A DNA stretch of 45,029 bases from SKLM01 sp964450435 (GCA_964450435.1 CAYVCX010000014.1:1-45029); one strand, 5' to 3'; shown: positions 26,327 through 34,909, counted from the stretch's first letter. Translations and numbers: made by a program. The notes: generated by a model not told the origin, from the letters alone.

Positions 26327-27325
26327 TCACAGCGTCCTCGCGATCCGCACCCCTTCCCGGATCATCTGGGCCGTGAAACCCCACTCGTTGTCGTACCACG
26401 CCATGATCTTCACCAGATTCCCGTCCACCACCGTTGTCATGCCCAGGTCCACCACGGCGGCATGCGAGTCGCCGATGATGTCCGATGACACGATCGGATC
26501 GTCCGTCGCCCCTAGGATCCCTTTGTACCTCTCCGACTCCGCCTCCTCCCGGAAGATCGCGTTTACTTCTTCCGCTGTAGTCTCCTGCTCCGTCAAGAAC
26601 ACTAGGTCGGATACCGAGCCCACGGGAATCGGGCCGCGCACCGCCACGCCGTCAAACTTGCCCTTCAACTCGGGCAGTGCCTTTGTCGTCGCAATCGCTG
26701 CGCCTGTCGACGTCGGTACGAAGTTCGCCGCGCCCGCGCGCCCCCGACGGATCTTCTTCGCTGGCGAGTCGACGATCGATTGGGATGAGGTGTACGCGTG
26801 AATCGTGGTCAGCATCGCCTTCTGCACGCCCAACCTCCGGCGCATCACCTCCGCCACCGGTGTGATCGAGTTCGTGGTGCAGCTCGCACAAGAGACCACT
26901 CGCGTCTCCCCCGATGGGACGTTGACCCCGTGCACCACCGTCGGCACGTCCTCCGTCTTCGGCGGGGCGGATAGGACCGCGAACTTCGCACCCGCCTCCA
27001 GGTGCTTCCGCAGGCCCTCTCCCGTTGTGAAGAATCCTGTGCACTCGAAGGCTATGTCCACCTCCAGCTCGCCCCACGGCAGGTCAGCCGGGTCTCTCTC
27101 TTGGAGGAAAGCGTACTCCTCCCCGTCGACTACCAGGGTCCCATCTCTCACCTCGACGCTCTTGTCGTACCGGCCGTACACGGTGTCGTACCTCAATAGG
27201 TATGCGAGACTGTCCAGCGGCGCGATGTCGTTCAACGCCACCAGATCCAGTTCCGGCGTCTCCAGGATGATCTTGAGCGCCGCCCGTCCAATTCTTCCGA
27301 ACCCGTTGATCGCTACCTTCGCCAT
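26327..27325 (-). CDS. gap: Glyceraldehyde-3-phosphate dehydrogenase
   Basis: The product has 332 residues, the standard length. It contains the NAD-binding INGFGRIGRAALKIILET, active-site SCASCTTNSITPVAEVM with the catalytic Cys, the His-containing LTTIHAYTSSQSIVDS, the PTSTGAAIATTKALPELKGK and VRGPIPVGSVSDLV segments and the final AWYDNEWGFTAQMI. It oxidises glyceraldehyde-3-phosphate in glycolysis. ATG 27325 has AAAGGAG 8 bases upstream. Neither phosphoglycerate kinase nor triose-phosphate isomerase is adjacent, which is unusual; the upstream neighbour is a flavoprotein. Confidence 0.97.
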   Translation of the reverse strand: MAKVAINGFGRIGRAALKIILETPELDLVALNDIAPLDSLAYLLRYDTVYGRYDKSVEVRDGTLVVDGEEYAFLQERDPADLPWGELEVDIAFECTGFFTTGEGLRKHLEAGAKFAVLSAPPKTEDVPTVVHGVNVPSGETRVVSCASCTTNSITPVAEVMRRRLGVQKAMLTTIHAYTSSQSIVDSPAKKIRRGRAGAANFVPTSTGAAIATTKALPELKGKFDGVAVRGPIPVGSVSDLVFLTEQETTAEEVNAIFREEAESERYKGILGATDDPIVSSDIIGDSHAAVVDLGMTTVVDGNLVKIMAWYDNEWGFTAQMIREGVRIARTL

Positions 27326-27377
27326 TTGTCATACTCCTTTCTCTTGTAAATGTGTCCTTTGATCCAGCTCCCTACCT

Positions 27378-28784
27378 CTACAAAGGCTCCCGCACGTTGT
27401 ACAGCGCCTTTACCACCACCTCCGGCAGCGCCGGATGGATGTGCATACCCCGGGCGACCCACTCGGCGGTCCCCTCGTTCGCCATCACGTTCACCACCTC
27501 CTGGATCAGAATCGGGGCATACGGTCCAATCAGATGAAAGCCCAGGATCCTCCCACTGTCCCTTTCGATGATCGACTTCGCAAACCCATCCGTCTCCATC
27601 ATCGCCTGCCCTTTGGCCACGTCCAGGTACCTGGCCCCTCCCACCAGAATGTCGTACTCCTCTTTCGCCTTCGCCTCGGTGAGCCCTACCGAGGCAATCT
27701 GTGGGTGTGAGAAAACCGCGTGTGGCACTGCGCCGTAGTCCATTGGAGCCTTATGCTCGTGGGCGAAGTTGTGCCAGACGATACTCGCCTCCCGGTTCGC
27801 TACGTGCTTGAACATGTGCTTGCCCGTCGCGTCGCCGAACGCCCATACGTTCGGCATGTTCGTCTCCAGAAACTGGTTGACCTTGATGTATCCCGCTTCG
27901 TCCGTCTCGATCCCCGCATTCTCGACCTTCAGAAGATCCGCGTTCGACCGCCTGCCCGCCGCCACCATCACCCGCTCCGCTCCAACTTCCCGCCTGTCGC
28001 CGTCTTCGACGCCCTCGGCCACCACCCGAACCCCCGCCCCCTCCCCTATCACCTCCACCACCGCGGTGCCGGTGTAGACATCCATCCGTTCCGACAGCTT
28101 CTCCTGCAATAGCTCCGATATCTCGGGCTCTTCGTCGGGCACCAGATACTCATTCCGTTGCACGACCGTCACACGGGTGCCCATGGCCGAGAAGAAATGC
28201 GCATACTCCGCGCTGATGTACCCTCCGCCGACGATCACCAAGCTCTCTGGCCTTTCTTTGAGATCCAGGATGGTCTCGTTCGTCAGGTACGGGACCTCGT
28301 CCAATCCCTTGATCGGAGGGATGCGGGGTCTTGCGCCGCTGACGATGAAGACGTGTCTCCCCGATATCAGCCTATCGCCCACGGCCAACGTTCGGCTGGG
28401 TCGCTCCAGCCCCTCCCCGTCCACGAAATGTCCTTCCATCTCGTAGAAGTCCAGGTTCTCCGGCGCCTCGATTCCTTCCCGGATCTGCCGTCGGCTCTGG
28501 TTCACCATCCGCCGCGTGCGTGCCATGATCGCCCCAAAGTCCACATCCGTGATCTCCGCCCCCACGCCCAGTCTCCCCGCCGCCCGGATCTCCATCGCCC
28601 GGTCTGCCGGGAAAATCATGACCTTCGACGGGATGCAGCCTACGTTGAGGCACGTCCCTCCCACCGGCCCCCGATCGATCCACCCTACGCTCAGACCTTG
28701 GTACAGCGCATTGTCCACGATCGTCGCTCCGCTTCCGGAACCGATCACCACGACGTCGTATGCTTTCACGTCGTCCCTGGACAT
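27378..28784 (-). CDS. Dihydrolipoamide dehydrogenase / mycothione reductase-like flavoprotein disulphide reductase
   Basis: The product has 468 residues from ATG 28784. The open frame continues upstream, but that part overlaps the lipoprotein gene and is not conserved. FAD motif VVVIGSGSGATI, redox-active disulphide GGTCLNVGCIPSK, NAD motif LVIVGGGYISAEYAHFF, second FAD motif NVWAFGDATG, and the dimer-interface HIHPALPEVV are all present. It lacks any linked 2-oxoacid dehydrogenase genes, so the substrate may be a low-molecular-weight thiol disulphide or lipoamide from elsewhere. GAPDH follows 52 bases downstream. The lipoprotein gene ends 5 bases upstream. Confidence 0.88.
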   Translation of the reverse strand: MSRDDVKAYDVVVIGSGSGATIVDNALYQGLSVGWIDRGPVGGTCLNVGCIPSKVMIFPADRAMEIRAAGRLGVGAEITDVDFGAIMARTRRMVNQSRRQIREGIEAPENLDFYEMEGHFVDGEGLERPSRTLAVGDRLISGRHVFIVSGARPRIPPIKGLDEVPYLTNETILDLKERPESLVIVGGGYISAEYAHFFSAMGTRVTVVQRNEYLVPDEEPEISELLQEKLSERMDVYTGTAVVEVIGEGAGVRVVAEGVEDGDRREVGAERVMVAAGRRSNADLLKVENAGIETDEAGYIKVNQFLETNMPNVWAFGDATGKHMFKHVANREASIVWHNFAHEHKAPMDYGAVPHAVFSHPQIASVGLTEAKAKEEYDILVGGARYLDVAKGQAMMETDGFAKSIIERDSGRILGFHLIGPYAPILIQEVVNVMANEGTAEWVARGMHIHPALPEVVVKALYNVREPL

Positions 28785-28789
28785 CTCGT

Positions 28790-29131
28790 CTACTCCATCC
28801 GTACCACGGCGCCCGCTTCGTCCGTCCGCAACACGTACTCCTCGCCTTCGGCCCGCACCGTCACCCGCCAGCCCGGGGTGATCACCTGGGCGCACACCTC
28901 GTCTTCCGCGGCCACACCCAGACACGCGTCCGGCCATTCCCGCGACTCGACCTGCACTACCTCCACGTCCTCGGGGGCGACGCCCATCCGCATGCTGAGC
29001 GTCTCTTTGACCGCTTTCTCCACGTCGCTGGGCAGTTCCGATGGAGCCTGTGTTGCTCTCCGCCCGCATGCGCCCAACACCAGTACCAGTACAATCGCGC
29101 TCAACGCTGCGCTCCGCGTGACTTGAACCAT
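28790..29131 (-). CDS. Small lipoprotein of unknown function
   Basis: The product has 113 residues. A signal peptide (SAALSAIVLVLVLGAC) ends in a lipobox Cys at about residue 22. The mature part has SREWPDACLGVAAEDEVCAQ, then GWRVTVRAEGEEYVLRTDEA. Two Cys residues could form a disulphide. The Trp-Pro-Asp-x-Cys-Leu-Gly pattern is shared by short exported proteins of unknown function in Chloroflexota and cyanobacteria. It is co-directional with and 5 bases upstream of the flavoprotein. Confidence 0.7.
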   Translation of the reverse strand: MVQVTRSAALSAIVLVLVLGACGRRATQAPSELPSDVEKAVKETLSMRMGVAPEDVEVVQVESREWPDACLGVAAEDEVCAQVITPGWRVTVRAEGEEYVLRTDEAGAVVRME

Positions 29132-29193
29132 AGTCTTTTCTCCTCTACTTCTGCCTCCATCTCCCCACCCGAGCGATCTGGAGTCAAACCTGA

Positions 29194-29355
29194 CTACGAG
29201 TGCGCCAAGAGATCTCTATCAGCCCTCAATATCGCTCCGTCGGGGCTCCTTCCCGTCTCCTGTAGGCCTCCTTCTCGCCCAAAGGCAAGGATCTCTTGTT
29301 TCAGATACTGTTCATCCCAGAAGGCATCGCGATCCACGAACCGAGGTGTCTCCAC
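29194..29355 (-). CDS. Small hypothetical protein following the pirin gene
   Basis: A 53-residue frame starts at GTG 29355, two bases after the pirin stop codon, and ends at a TAG (29194). The sequence reads like a real soluble protein: ETPRFVDRDAFWDEQYLKQE and then ILAFGREGGLQETGRSPDGA, ending ILRADRDLLAHS. No family can be named. Tight spacing to the pirin gene suggests translational coupling. The frame is too short for automatic ORF calls. Confidence 0.5.
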   Translation of the reverse strand: METPRFVDRDAFWDEQYLKQEILAFGREGGLQETGRSPDGAILRADRDLLAHS

Positions 29356-29357
29356 CT

Positions 29358-30116
29358 CTACTTCACGAACGACCCTCGCTGACGGATCGGCTCGCCGTGC
29401 GGCTCCCCGGCGATCACCACGAAACGCGCATACTGCTCCGCCGTCACTTCAAGCTCGCCCCCTCCCCCGAATATCGCCGCCCTTCCCCGCGTCACCGCTC
29501 GACCGGAAAGCACGATCTCACCCTCAAGCACGTATGCCAGTCCGTACCACCCGGAGGAGATCTGTTCCGCGTAGGCCAGCTCTACGCCCGCCGCTTCAGG
29601 CCTCAAGATCACGTCCACGTACCGCACCTGCGTGTGCAGCTTCACCGGGGAGCCATCGCCGATCACCGTCCGCGTCCAGACGCCTCCCTCCTGTGCCTCC
29701 GGGATATCCTCCGCCCCCGCCGCCCTGTACGCGGGTTCCGTCTCCTTCAGCCGGCGCGGCAGGTTCACCCACAACTGCAATCCGTGGCTCACCTCATCCC
29801 CGCCCGGAAGCTCTGCGTGCACGATTCCCCTTCCCGCCGTAAACCACTGCACGCCACCGGCAGAGACCGTCTCGTCGTTCCCCAGGTCGTCCCGATGGCG
29901 GAACGCGCCCTTCAGCATGTACGTCACAGCCTCAAACCCTCCGTGAGGGTGGTCTGGAAACCCCGCTGATGGATCCACCGTGAACTCATCCAGCAGCACG
30001 AACGGATCCACGTGCTGCAGCCCTCCGGTAGGAAACACGCGGTGCACTCGCGCCCCGGCCCCTTCCGCCATCGCCACCGCTTCTACTTCTTGCTTTACCT
30101 CGATCTGGCCGTTCAT
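29358..30116 (-). CDS. Pirin family cupin protein
   Basis: The product has 252 residues and is complete. The N-terminal cupin carries HRVFPTGGLQHVDPFVLLDE, FPDHPHGGFEAVTYML with the metal-binding His residues, and VQWFTAGRGIVHAELPGGD with a further His and Glu. The C-terminal Pirin_C domain follows, with YVLEGEIVLSGRAVTRGRAA. Bacterial pirins include quercetin dioxygenases and redox-linked regulators. Here the neighbours are OsmC and a flavoprotein, which would fit a stress role, but that is only inference. Confidence 0.92.
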   Translation of the reverse strand: MNGQIEVKQEVEAVAMAEGAGARVHRVFPTGGLQHVDPFVLLDEFTVDPSAGFPDHPHGGFEAVTYMLKGAFRHRDDLGNDETVSAGGVQWFTAGRGIVHAELPGGDEVSHGLQLWVNLPRRLKETEPAYRAAGAEDIPEAQEGGVWTRTVIGDGSPVKLHTQVRYVDVILRPEAAGVELAYAEQISSGWYGLAYVLEGEIVLSGRAVTRGRAAIFGGGGELEVTAEQYARFVVIAGEPHGEPIRQRGSFVK

Positions 30117-30200
30117 GACCTCACCTCAGTTGGTCACTGTGAGCCCTGGCTTCGCCCAACAACCTCTTCTACCTCGACCTGCGGCGGCGCGCCACCAGCC

Positions 30201-30641
30201 CTAGGCCAGCAGCGCGTCCAGCTCGATCTCCAGTCCCGGGCGCAGCAGGTTCGACACCGGGCAGGCCGCCTCTGCCTCCTCCGCCAGCTCCTCAAACGCT
30301 CCCCTCCGGATGTCCGGAACGCGCCCCCGCACGACCAGCGCGCTCTTCGTGATCGCGAATCCACCCCCTTCCTGCGGCGACAGGTGTATCGTCGCCGTCG
30401 TTTCGATGCCCTTCACCTCGTACCCCTTCTGGCTCAGCACGTTTGCGAACGCCATGCTGTAGCATCCCGCGTGCGCTGCTGCGATCAACTCCTCCGGGTT
30501 CGTACCCGCTGCCTCCTGAAACCGGGTAGCGAATGTGTACGCCTCGTCTCTCAGGACCGCGCTGCCCGTGCTCACCGTCCCCTGCCCGCCGCGCAGACCC
30601 CCGCTCCATACTGCCGTACCCGTCCTCTTGATATCCGCCAT
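30201..30641 (-). CDS. OsmC-family peroxidase
   Basis: The product has 146 residues from ATG 30641, preceded by GGGAGG at 8 bases. The two catalytic cysteines are in AAHAGCYSMAFANVL and ACPVSNLLRP. KRTGTAVWSGGLRGGQGTVS, FQEAAGTNPEELIAAAHAG and IHLSPQEGGGFAITKSALVV are typical of OsmC rather than Ohr proteins. It reduces organic hydroperoxides, probably with a lipoyl-type reductant; the lipoamide-dehydrogenase-like gene nearby (27378-28784) is a plausible but unproven electron source. The downstream neighbour is pirin. Confidence 0.93.
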   Translation of the reverse strand: MADIKRTGTAVWSGGLRGGQGTVSTGSAVLRDEAYTFATRFQEAAGTNPEELIAAAHAGCYSMAFANVLSQKGYEVKGIETTATIHLSPQEGGGFAITKSALVVRGRVPDIRRGAFEELAEEAEAACPVSNLLRPGLEIELDALLA

Positions 30642-30944
30642 CGCGTTTCCTCCCTGCTTCAAACCTCTGACTGCCGACCCGTTACACCAGAGCCAAGCAG
30701 CTCATCGCTGATCACCCACCCGGCGAACAGGCACGCTTGAACCCTGCTGCGAAACGCCGCCGCTCTCCCGATCCCAGAAACTCCCTCTCGCAAGAACTGC
30801 TCTCTTACCTGTGAGTTCCTTCGTCATAGGCAGGACTCGCTGGATCACTCCAATAGATCTGTCTGTTTCTGTCGCGGCAAGGCCGCCGTCCACAACCGCC
30901 CCACGACCACTGCGCGCTCTTCCTGCCGCACAGCATCGACATTC

Positions 30945-32171
30945 CTAGGGTACCCCTGCTCTCGCCACCAGCGTTTCCGAAAGCTCGATGAAATCTCTTG
31001 CCATGCGTCTCTTGTCGAACCTCTCCTCCGCTCGCTGCCGCCCCCGCTCACCCATCTTCTCCGCCAGCGCCTCGTTCTGCAGCAGCTCCGTGACCCGTGC
31101 GGCTAGCTCCTTTGGTAGCTCCTCCTCGTCTTTGGTGATCACGAACCCAGTCTCTCCGTCCACCACCGACTCGGTCAGACCTCCCGACTCCGTCACCACC
31201 ATCGGCACCCCACACGCCATTGCCTCCACCGGCACCAGCCCAAAAGGCTCCTCCCCGGTCGTCGTGTAGACCACCACGTCGCTCAGTGCCGTCAGCCGCG
31301 GGATGTCCTCGTGATCGTACGTCCCGATATGCACATGCTCATGCAGCGCCTTCTCCCTGATTGTTCGGTCGATCTCCGCGTCGTACATCGCCAGCTCGTC
31401 CTGGTCCTCATAGATTCGCTGGGCCCGGCCTGTCATCACCATTACTGCGTCCGGCACCTCCTCCACCACCTGGGGCATCGCCCTGATAGCCGGAACAATC
31501 CCTTTCCAGGGCAGAAACCGCGCCGGATGCAGGATCACCCGTCTGTCTTCAAAGCCGTACGTCTCCTTCAAGCTGTCTCTCTGCCTCTTGTCCGCCGGCC
31601 GGAACTCCTCGGTGTCAATTCCGTGCATGATTACCGCCCACCGATCCTCCGGGATTGTGGGCAGTTCCGAGGCCATCGTCTGCCGGATGAACTGGCTGAT
31701 TGCCACCAACTTGTGCCAGTGGACTTCCTCGACGATCGCCTTCGTCCGCTCCTCCGACCGGTCCAAGAAAACGTCGTTGTGGATTACCAGATAATACGGC
31801 ACGCTTCGCTCCCGGCACACGTCCTCCAGCGCCCTCGACAGATCCAGAAAATCGAGGTGCAGGTTGTGCGCCTGGACCACTTCGACGCCGTGATCCTCTA
31901 CGAACGTCTCGAACATTCGCTTCGAGCTCTCGTAGATGTCCTCACCCGCCTCGCGCGCCGCGGCGATCAACCCGGGCACCATCCCGTCCTGCCGCACCAC
32001 CGACACCCCTCTCACGTCCTCCGTTGACGGTTCTCCAGCCACACTGCCGCACAGCAGGCTCACCTCCGCTCCTTGCCGTACCATCTCCGGCGCCACCGTC
32101 AGGAGATGCATCTCCACTCCCCCCGTCACCGGCGGGAACGCCCAGTGCACCACCCCGAGCTTTAATGCCAT
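30945..32171 (-). CDS. Glycosyltransferase family 4 (GT-B fold)
   Basis: The product has 408 residues from ATG 32171, which follows GGAGGAGG by 6 bases. The N-terminal acceptor domain begins LKLGVVHWAFPPVTGGVEMH. The donor domain has RVILHPARFLPWKGIVPAIR, VHIGTYDHEDIPRLTALSD, and the catalytic E-x7-E motif in EEPFGLVPVEAMACGVPMVV. It transfers a sugar from a nucleotide donor to an unknown acceptor, perhaps a lipid or polysaccharide. The response regulator 47 bases upstream may share its transcript. Confidence 0.9.
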   Translation of the reverse strand: MALKLGVVHWAFPPVTGGVEMHLLTVAPEMVRQGAEVSLLCGSVAGEPSTEDVRGVSVVRQDGMVPGLIAAAREAGEDIYESSKRMFETFVEDHGVEVVQAHNLHLDFLDLSRALEDVCRERSVPYYLVIHNDVFLDRSEERTKAIVEEVHWHKLVAISQFIRQTMASELPTIPEDRWAVIMHGIDTEEFRPADKRQRDSLKETYGFEDRRVILHPARFLPWKGIVPAIRAMPQVVEEVPDAVMVMTGRAQRIYEDQDELAMYDAEIDRTIREKALHEHVHIGTYDHEDIPRLTALSDVVVYTTTGEEPFGLVPVEAMACGVPMVVTESGGLTESVVDGETGFVITKDEEELPKELAARVTELLQNEALAEKMGERGRQRAEERFDKRRMARDFIELSETLVARAGVP

Positions 32172-32218
32172 GCTTCGCCTCCTCCAATCGGTAGACCGTG
32201 CGGCACCCACCGCTCCGG

Positions 32219-32641
32219 CTAACGGCCAGAACCCGTCCTATCCATCCCCCTCGCCCCATCACCGTTTTCTCTGGAAGCCGCCAGTGCCTTGCGAGCAACC
32301 TCCCGGAATTCTCCTATCTCCACCGGCTTCTCTACGCACCGGTACACCCCTAACCGCTCTGCCTCATCCTCGAAACTCTCGCACCCGTAGGCCGTCATCC
32401 ACACTACTGCCGGGGTGCTTCTCTCACCCATGATTCTCTCCGTGAACTCCATGCCGTCCATGTCCGGCATGATCAGGTCAGTGATCACCAGGTCAAAGGC
32501 CACGTCTTTCGCCTTTCGCAGCCCATCCTCTGCCGTCGCCGCCGTCACAACTTCAAAGCTGTTTTCCAGCTTCATCAACGCATTCTGCAGCACAAACAGG
32601 ACGCGTTCCTCGTCGTCGACGATCAAGATCATTGTTTTCAT
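32219..32641 (-). CDS. Single-domain response regulator (receiver)
   Basis: The product has about 140 residues from ATG 32641. The receiver domain is complete: acidic pair in LIVDDEERVLFVL, phosphoacceptor Asp in LVITDLIMPDMDGMEFTE, Thr in VVWMTAYGCESF and Lys in CVEKPVEIGEF. No output domain follows; the last 25 residues are a charged tail. It would signal by protein contact or phosphotransfer. A partner kinase is not adjacent; the only kinase in the window (34203-34540) is decayed. Confidence 0.88.
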   Translation of the reverse strand: MKTMILIVDDEERVLFVLQNALMKLENSFEVVTAATAEDGLRKAKDVAFDLVITDLIMPDMDGMEFTERIMGERSTPAVVWMTAYGCESFEDEAERLGVYRCVEKPVEIGEFREVARKALAASRENGDGARGMDRTGSGR

Positions 32642-33274
32642 CTCCGGCCTCTCCACGTTTCCTCAGCCAACTCGTGCGCGACGCCGCCCCAACGCTGCCA
32701 GGGTATTGCCCGCCCAATGCCTGGCTGATCCCTGACTGACGCCCGGGGCCACCCATCCCTTCGCCTCACTCCCATTCTCCAGGCGGTTTTGCTCGCTCCC
32801 TTGATGGAGCGCCACTGCTGGGTGCCCTGCACGGAGCACGGGACAGAAAGGGCGCAGTTGGACTGGCGCCTTCACCCGAGCATACCTGCTGGCGGTACAC
32901 ATGTGACACCTGACCACAATTCTTGCCGTGACCTTCCTTCAGTGCGTATCAGCATCCACCAGATTCTGTCGGGTAGCGAGGCAGCAAAGATCGTGCCCAT
33001 CCCGTCGGCCCGTTGTCCCCGGCAGGCTCCACAATCCGAGGTCCGCTCCTTCGCTGCCAATCGTGGATGCCCACCGCGCGATCTTTGACCGAAAGCGGAT
33101 CTCCCAAGCGTCCGTCGCCCCCTCAACGGCGCCGCACCGCCGCCGGGGCACCGGCCGAACGCCCACCTCTCATTCGAAACGGACCAGAGCGAAGTGAAGT
33201 AAAGCAGCGCTACTTCGCGCGCCCGCTCCAGATCGTACTCCCTCAATCTATGACGACCTATAAAACAGTGTAGC
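32642..33274. other. Intergenic stretch of about 630 bases with no supported gene
   Basis: Open frames on both strands are Arg/Pro-rich shadows of GC-rich sequence, and none reads like a conserved protein. On the minus strand a CTACACTG next to the terminator T tract at about 33265-33275 could be a -10 box for the response regulator-glycosyltransferase transcript, but no good -35 is visible. I see no RNA gene. Confidence 0.45.
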
Positions 33275-33313
33275 ACAAAAAACAAGCCCCAACCGATGGT
33301 ATCGGTTGGGGCT
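33275..33313 (-). terminator. Intrinsic terminator of the OmpR-type response regulator
   Basis: A perfect 13-bp stem, AGCCCCAACCGAT / ATCGGTTGGGGCT (33285-33297 and 33301-33313) with a 3-base loop, is followed in the minus direction by TTGTTTTTTG. It lies about 56 bases past the response regulator stop (33370). A smaller CTCAG / CTGAG hairpin precedes it. Confidence 0.93.
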
Positions 33314-33369
33314 CAGGTTGGGCTGAGTTTGCAAAAGTTTGAATTCGGTTGGGCGATTCTCCACTCCCG

Positions 33370-34107
33370 TCAGCCGCCGCCCCCTGCATCCACAAACCGG
33401 TACCCCACGCCGCGCACGTTCACCACGTGCCGCGGCTCCGATGGATCGGGTTCCACTTTCTGCCGCAGCCGGTGTATGTACCACTTGATGATGTCCCGCG
33501 CTTCCTGCATGTCCTCCGGATCATAATCGCGGGTTACCCGCACCAGCTCCGGCGGTTCCACCACCCGGTCGGCATGGTCCATCAGATGCACCAGCAATCG
33601 GAACTCCCGGCGCGTCAGATCCAGCGGCTCCCCCTCGTATGTGGCCAGGTACTTCTCTCTATCGACGAAGAAAGGACCTTCCTGCAGGTGCTTCTCCTTC
33701 CGCTTCGCCTCCACGTGGGTCTCCACCAGCCGCTCTCGTCGCCGCAGCGCCTCCTCAATCGACTCGCGAACCTCCTCCGGTTCCACCGGCTTCAGCAAGT
33801 ATCCGTCCACCCCTTCCTGGATCGCCGCCTGCGCCGATTCCAGCGAACCGTGAGCCGTCATCATAATCACCACCATCGAGGGCCAACGCCACCGCACAGC
33901 TTCCAGCACCCGCAGACCGTTCACCCGCCCCCCTAACTTCAGATCCAGCATCATCAGGTCGAACCGCTCGTCCCGCAGCTTCTGCAGCGCCTCCTCACCA
34001 CTCGCCGCCGCCGACACGAGATGCCCATCCTTCTCCAGTGTCTTCTTGACGAAGTAGCGAATCCCTTTCTCGTCATCCACCACCAGCGTGCGCAGCTTCT
34101 CCACCAC
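33370..34107 (-). CDS. OmpR-family response regulator (receiver plus winged helix)
   Basis: The product has 245 residues from a GTG start with AAAGGAG about 10 bases upstream. The receiver domain has TLVVDDEKGIRYFVKKTL, LMMLDLKLGGRVNGLRVLEA, MMTAHGSLESA and YLLKPVEPEEV; the C-terminal winged helix reads LTRREFRLLVHLMDHADRVV and VNVRGVGYRFVD. The spacing between them carries a helical linker with KRKEKHLQEG. It would bind DNA as a dimer when phosphorylated. The upstream kinase gene is decayed, so the regulator may take its signal from elsewhere. A strong intrinsic terminator follows. Confidence 0.92.
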   Translation of the reverse strand: MVEKLRTLVVDDEKGIRYFVKKTLEKDGHLVSAAASGEEALQKLRDERFDLMMLDLKLGGRVNGLRVLEAVRWRWPSMVVIMMTAHGSLESAQAAIQEGVDGYLLKPVEPEEVRESIEEALRRRERLVETHVEAKRKEKHLQEGPFFVDREKYLATYEGEPLDLTRREFRLLVHLMDHADRVVEPPELVRVTRDYDPEDMQEARDIIKWYIHRLRQKVEPDPSEPRHVVNVRGVGYRFVDAGGGG

Positions 34108-34202
34108 CTGTCCCCGCTCCTTTCTCTGTCAGCCCGTGGATGTGCCGATGGCCATAGAGAGACCCCTCAGTATCATCCGCGGTCCGCCCGTCGCTGTCGT
34201 CC

Positions 34203-34540
34203 TCACACCGGCAGCCGTACGGTGAACGTCGTTCCCTTTCCCGTCACGCTCTCCACGTCCCGGCTCCCGCTACATTCCTGCACGACGCTCTGGCTCACAA
34301 ACAGGCCCAGACCCATCCCTCCGTCCCTTGTTCTGAAGAAGGGGCTGCATATGTCCGGCAGCAGGTCCTTCAGGATCCCCATCCCAGTGTCCCTGACCAT
34401 CACACGTACCTCATCCTCTTTGCCAGCGACTTCTCCCCCAGCCCCAGACAGGCCATCACCGCCTGCAGCAGGTTGTGAATGTCGCCCGCCAGCGTCGCCT
34501 CCAGCGTCGCCGCCAGCCATCCAGTCCGTCGCCCTCAGTC
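34203..34540 (-). pseudogene. Decayed histidine kinase remnant
   Basis: Two kinase pieces occur in different frames. The first reads WLAATLEATLAGDIHNLLQ and AVMACLGLG; it aligns with the HisKA H-box pattern A-T-x-A-H-E-I-R-N-P-L-Q-A-I, but the phosphoacceptor His is replaced by Gly. The second is the end of an HATPase domain: VRVMVRDTGMGI (G1 box), FFRTRDGGMGLGLFVSQSVV (G2) and VTGKGTTFTVRLPV. The N box and most of the ATP lid region between them are missing. It precedes the intact OmpR-type regulator by 95 bases, so it was presumably the cognate sensor. Confidence 0.72.
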
Positions 34541-34594
34541 ACCGCCGACAGGCAACCCGCAGCGCCACCCCAGAGAATGACCTTGGTGGCTCCA

Positions 34595-34623
34595 AGTATA
34601 GCAGCTACCAACATCCCGGTCAA
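34595..34623 (-). promoter_or_regulatory. Probable promoter for the kinase remnant and response regulator
   Basis: On the minus strand TTGACC (34618-34623), a 17-base spacer and TATACT (34595-34600) form a near-consensus sigma-70-type promoter. A transcript would begin near 34588, run through the kinase remnant and end at the terminator at 33275-33313. It could keep the response regulator expressed even though the kinase is dead. Confidence 0.55.
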
Positions 34624-34692
34624 TCCGAAGGCCAAGGCTCTCATCCACCGCGAGTGTCGCGATAGGCATTCCTCCTCTCCCTATTCCACCAC

Positions 34693-34881
34693 CTAGCACC
34701 TCGTCCACTGCTTGCCCCTCCACCGGTCACCCCACAACCCTCCTGCGACCCCCCAATGAACGACGGACTGCAGTCCAGAGATCGGTCGCGCCTGCCCGAA
34801 CAGATCACCGAGAGGCTTCCCCCGCCCAGATATCCCAAATTCTCCCTTCATTTCCCAAATAATATCCCAAAAATCCCCCAT
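34693..34881 (-). CDS. Possible small ORF of unknown function
   Basis: ATG 34881 has AAGGAG 9 bases upstream, a good ribosome site. The 62-residue frame starts MGDFWDIIWEMKGEFG, continues GRGKPLGDLFGQARPISG and then turns into basic shadow-like sequence. Only the first half looks protein-like, so a later frameshift is possible. It points away from, and overlaps, the plus-strand -35 box at 34881. It may be the degenerate start of the kinase gene or noise. Confidence 0.3.
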   Translation of the reverse strand: MGDFWDIIWEMKGEFGISGRGKPLGDLFGQARPISGLQSVVHWGVAGGLWGDRWRGKQWTRC

Positions 34882-34909
34882 TGACAGCCGCTCCTTGCCG
34901 TGCTACAAT
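34881..34909 (+). promoter_or_regulatory. Consensus sigma-70-type promoter without an obvious gene
   Basis: TTGACA (34881-34886), exactly 17 bases, TACAAT (34904-34909): the best consensus promoter in the window. Transcription would start near 34916. The next ATG (34919) would be leaderless and opens a 111-residue basic frame without recognisable domain (MGKPRCTEFHRQR...). The nearest convincing gene starts 300 bases later at 35220. Confidence 0.7.

Noticed and set aside
28785..29069. N-terminal extension of the flavoprotein frame
   Set aside because: It overlaps the lipoprotein gene and is low-complexity Gly/Arg sequence; the FAD motif directly follows ATG 28784.
30702..30893. Minus-strand frame of 63 codons upstream of the OsmC gene
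   Set aside because: No ribosome site at either possible ATG and no recognisable similarity.
32872..33285. Minus-strand frame of 137 codons between the response regulators
   Set aside because: No domain, starts within the terminator and reads like GC-rich noise.
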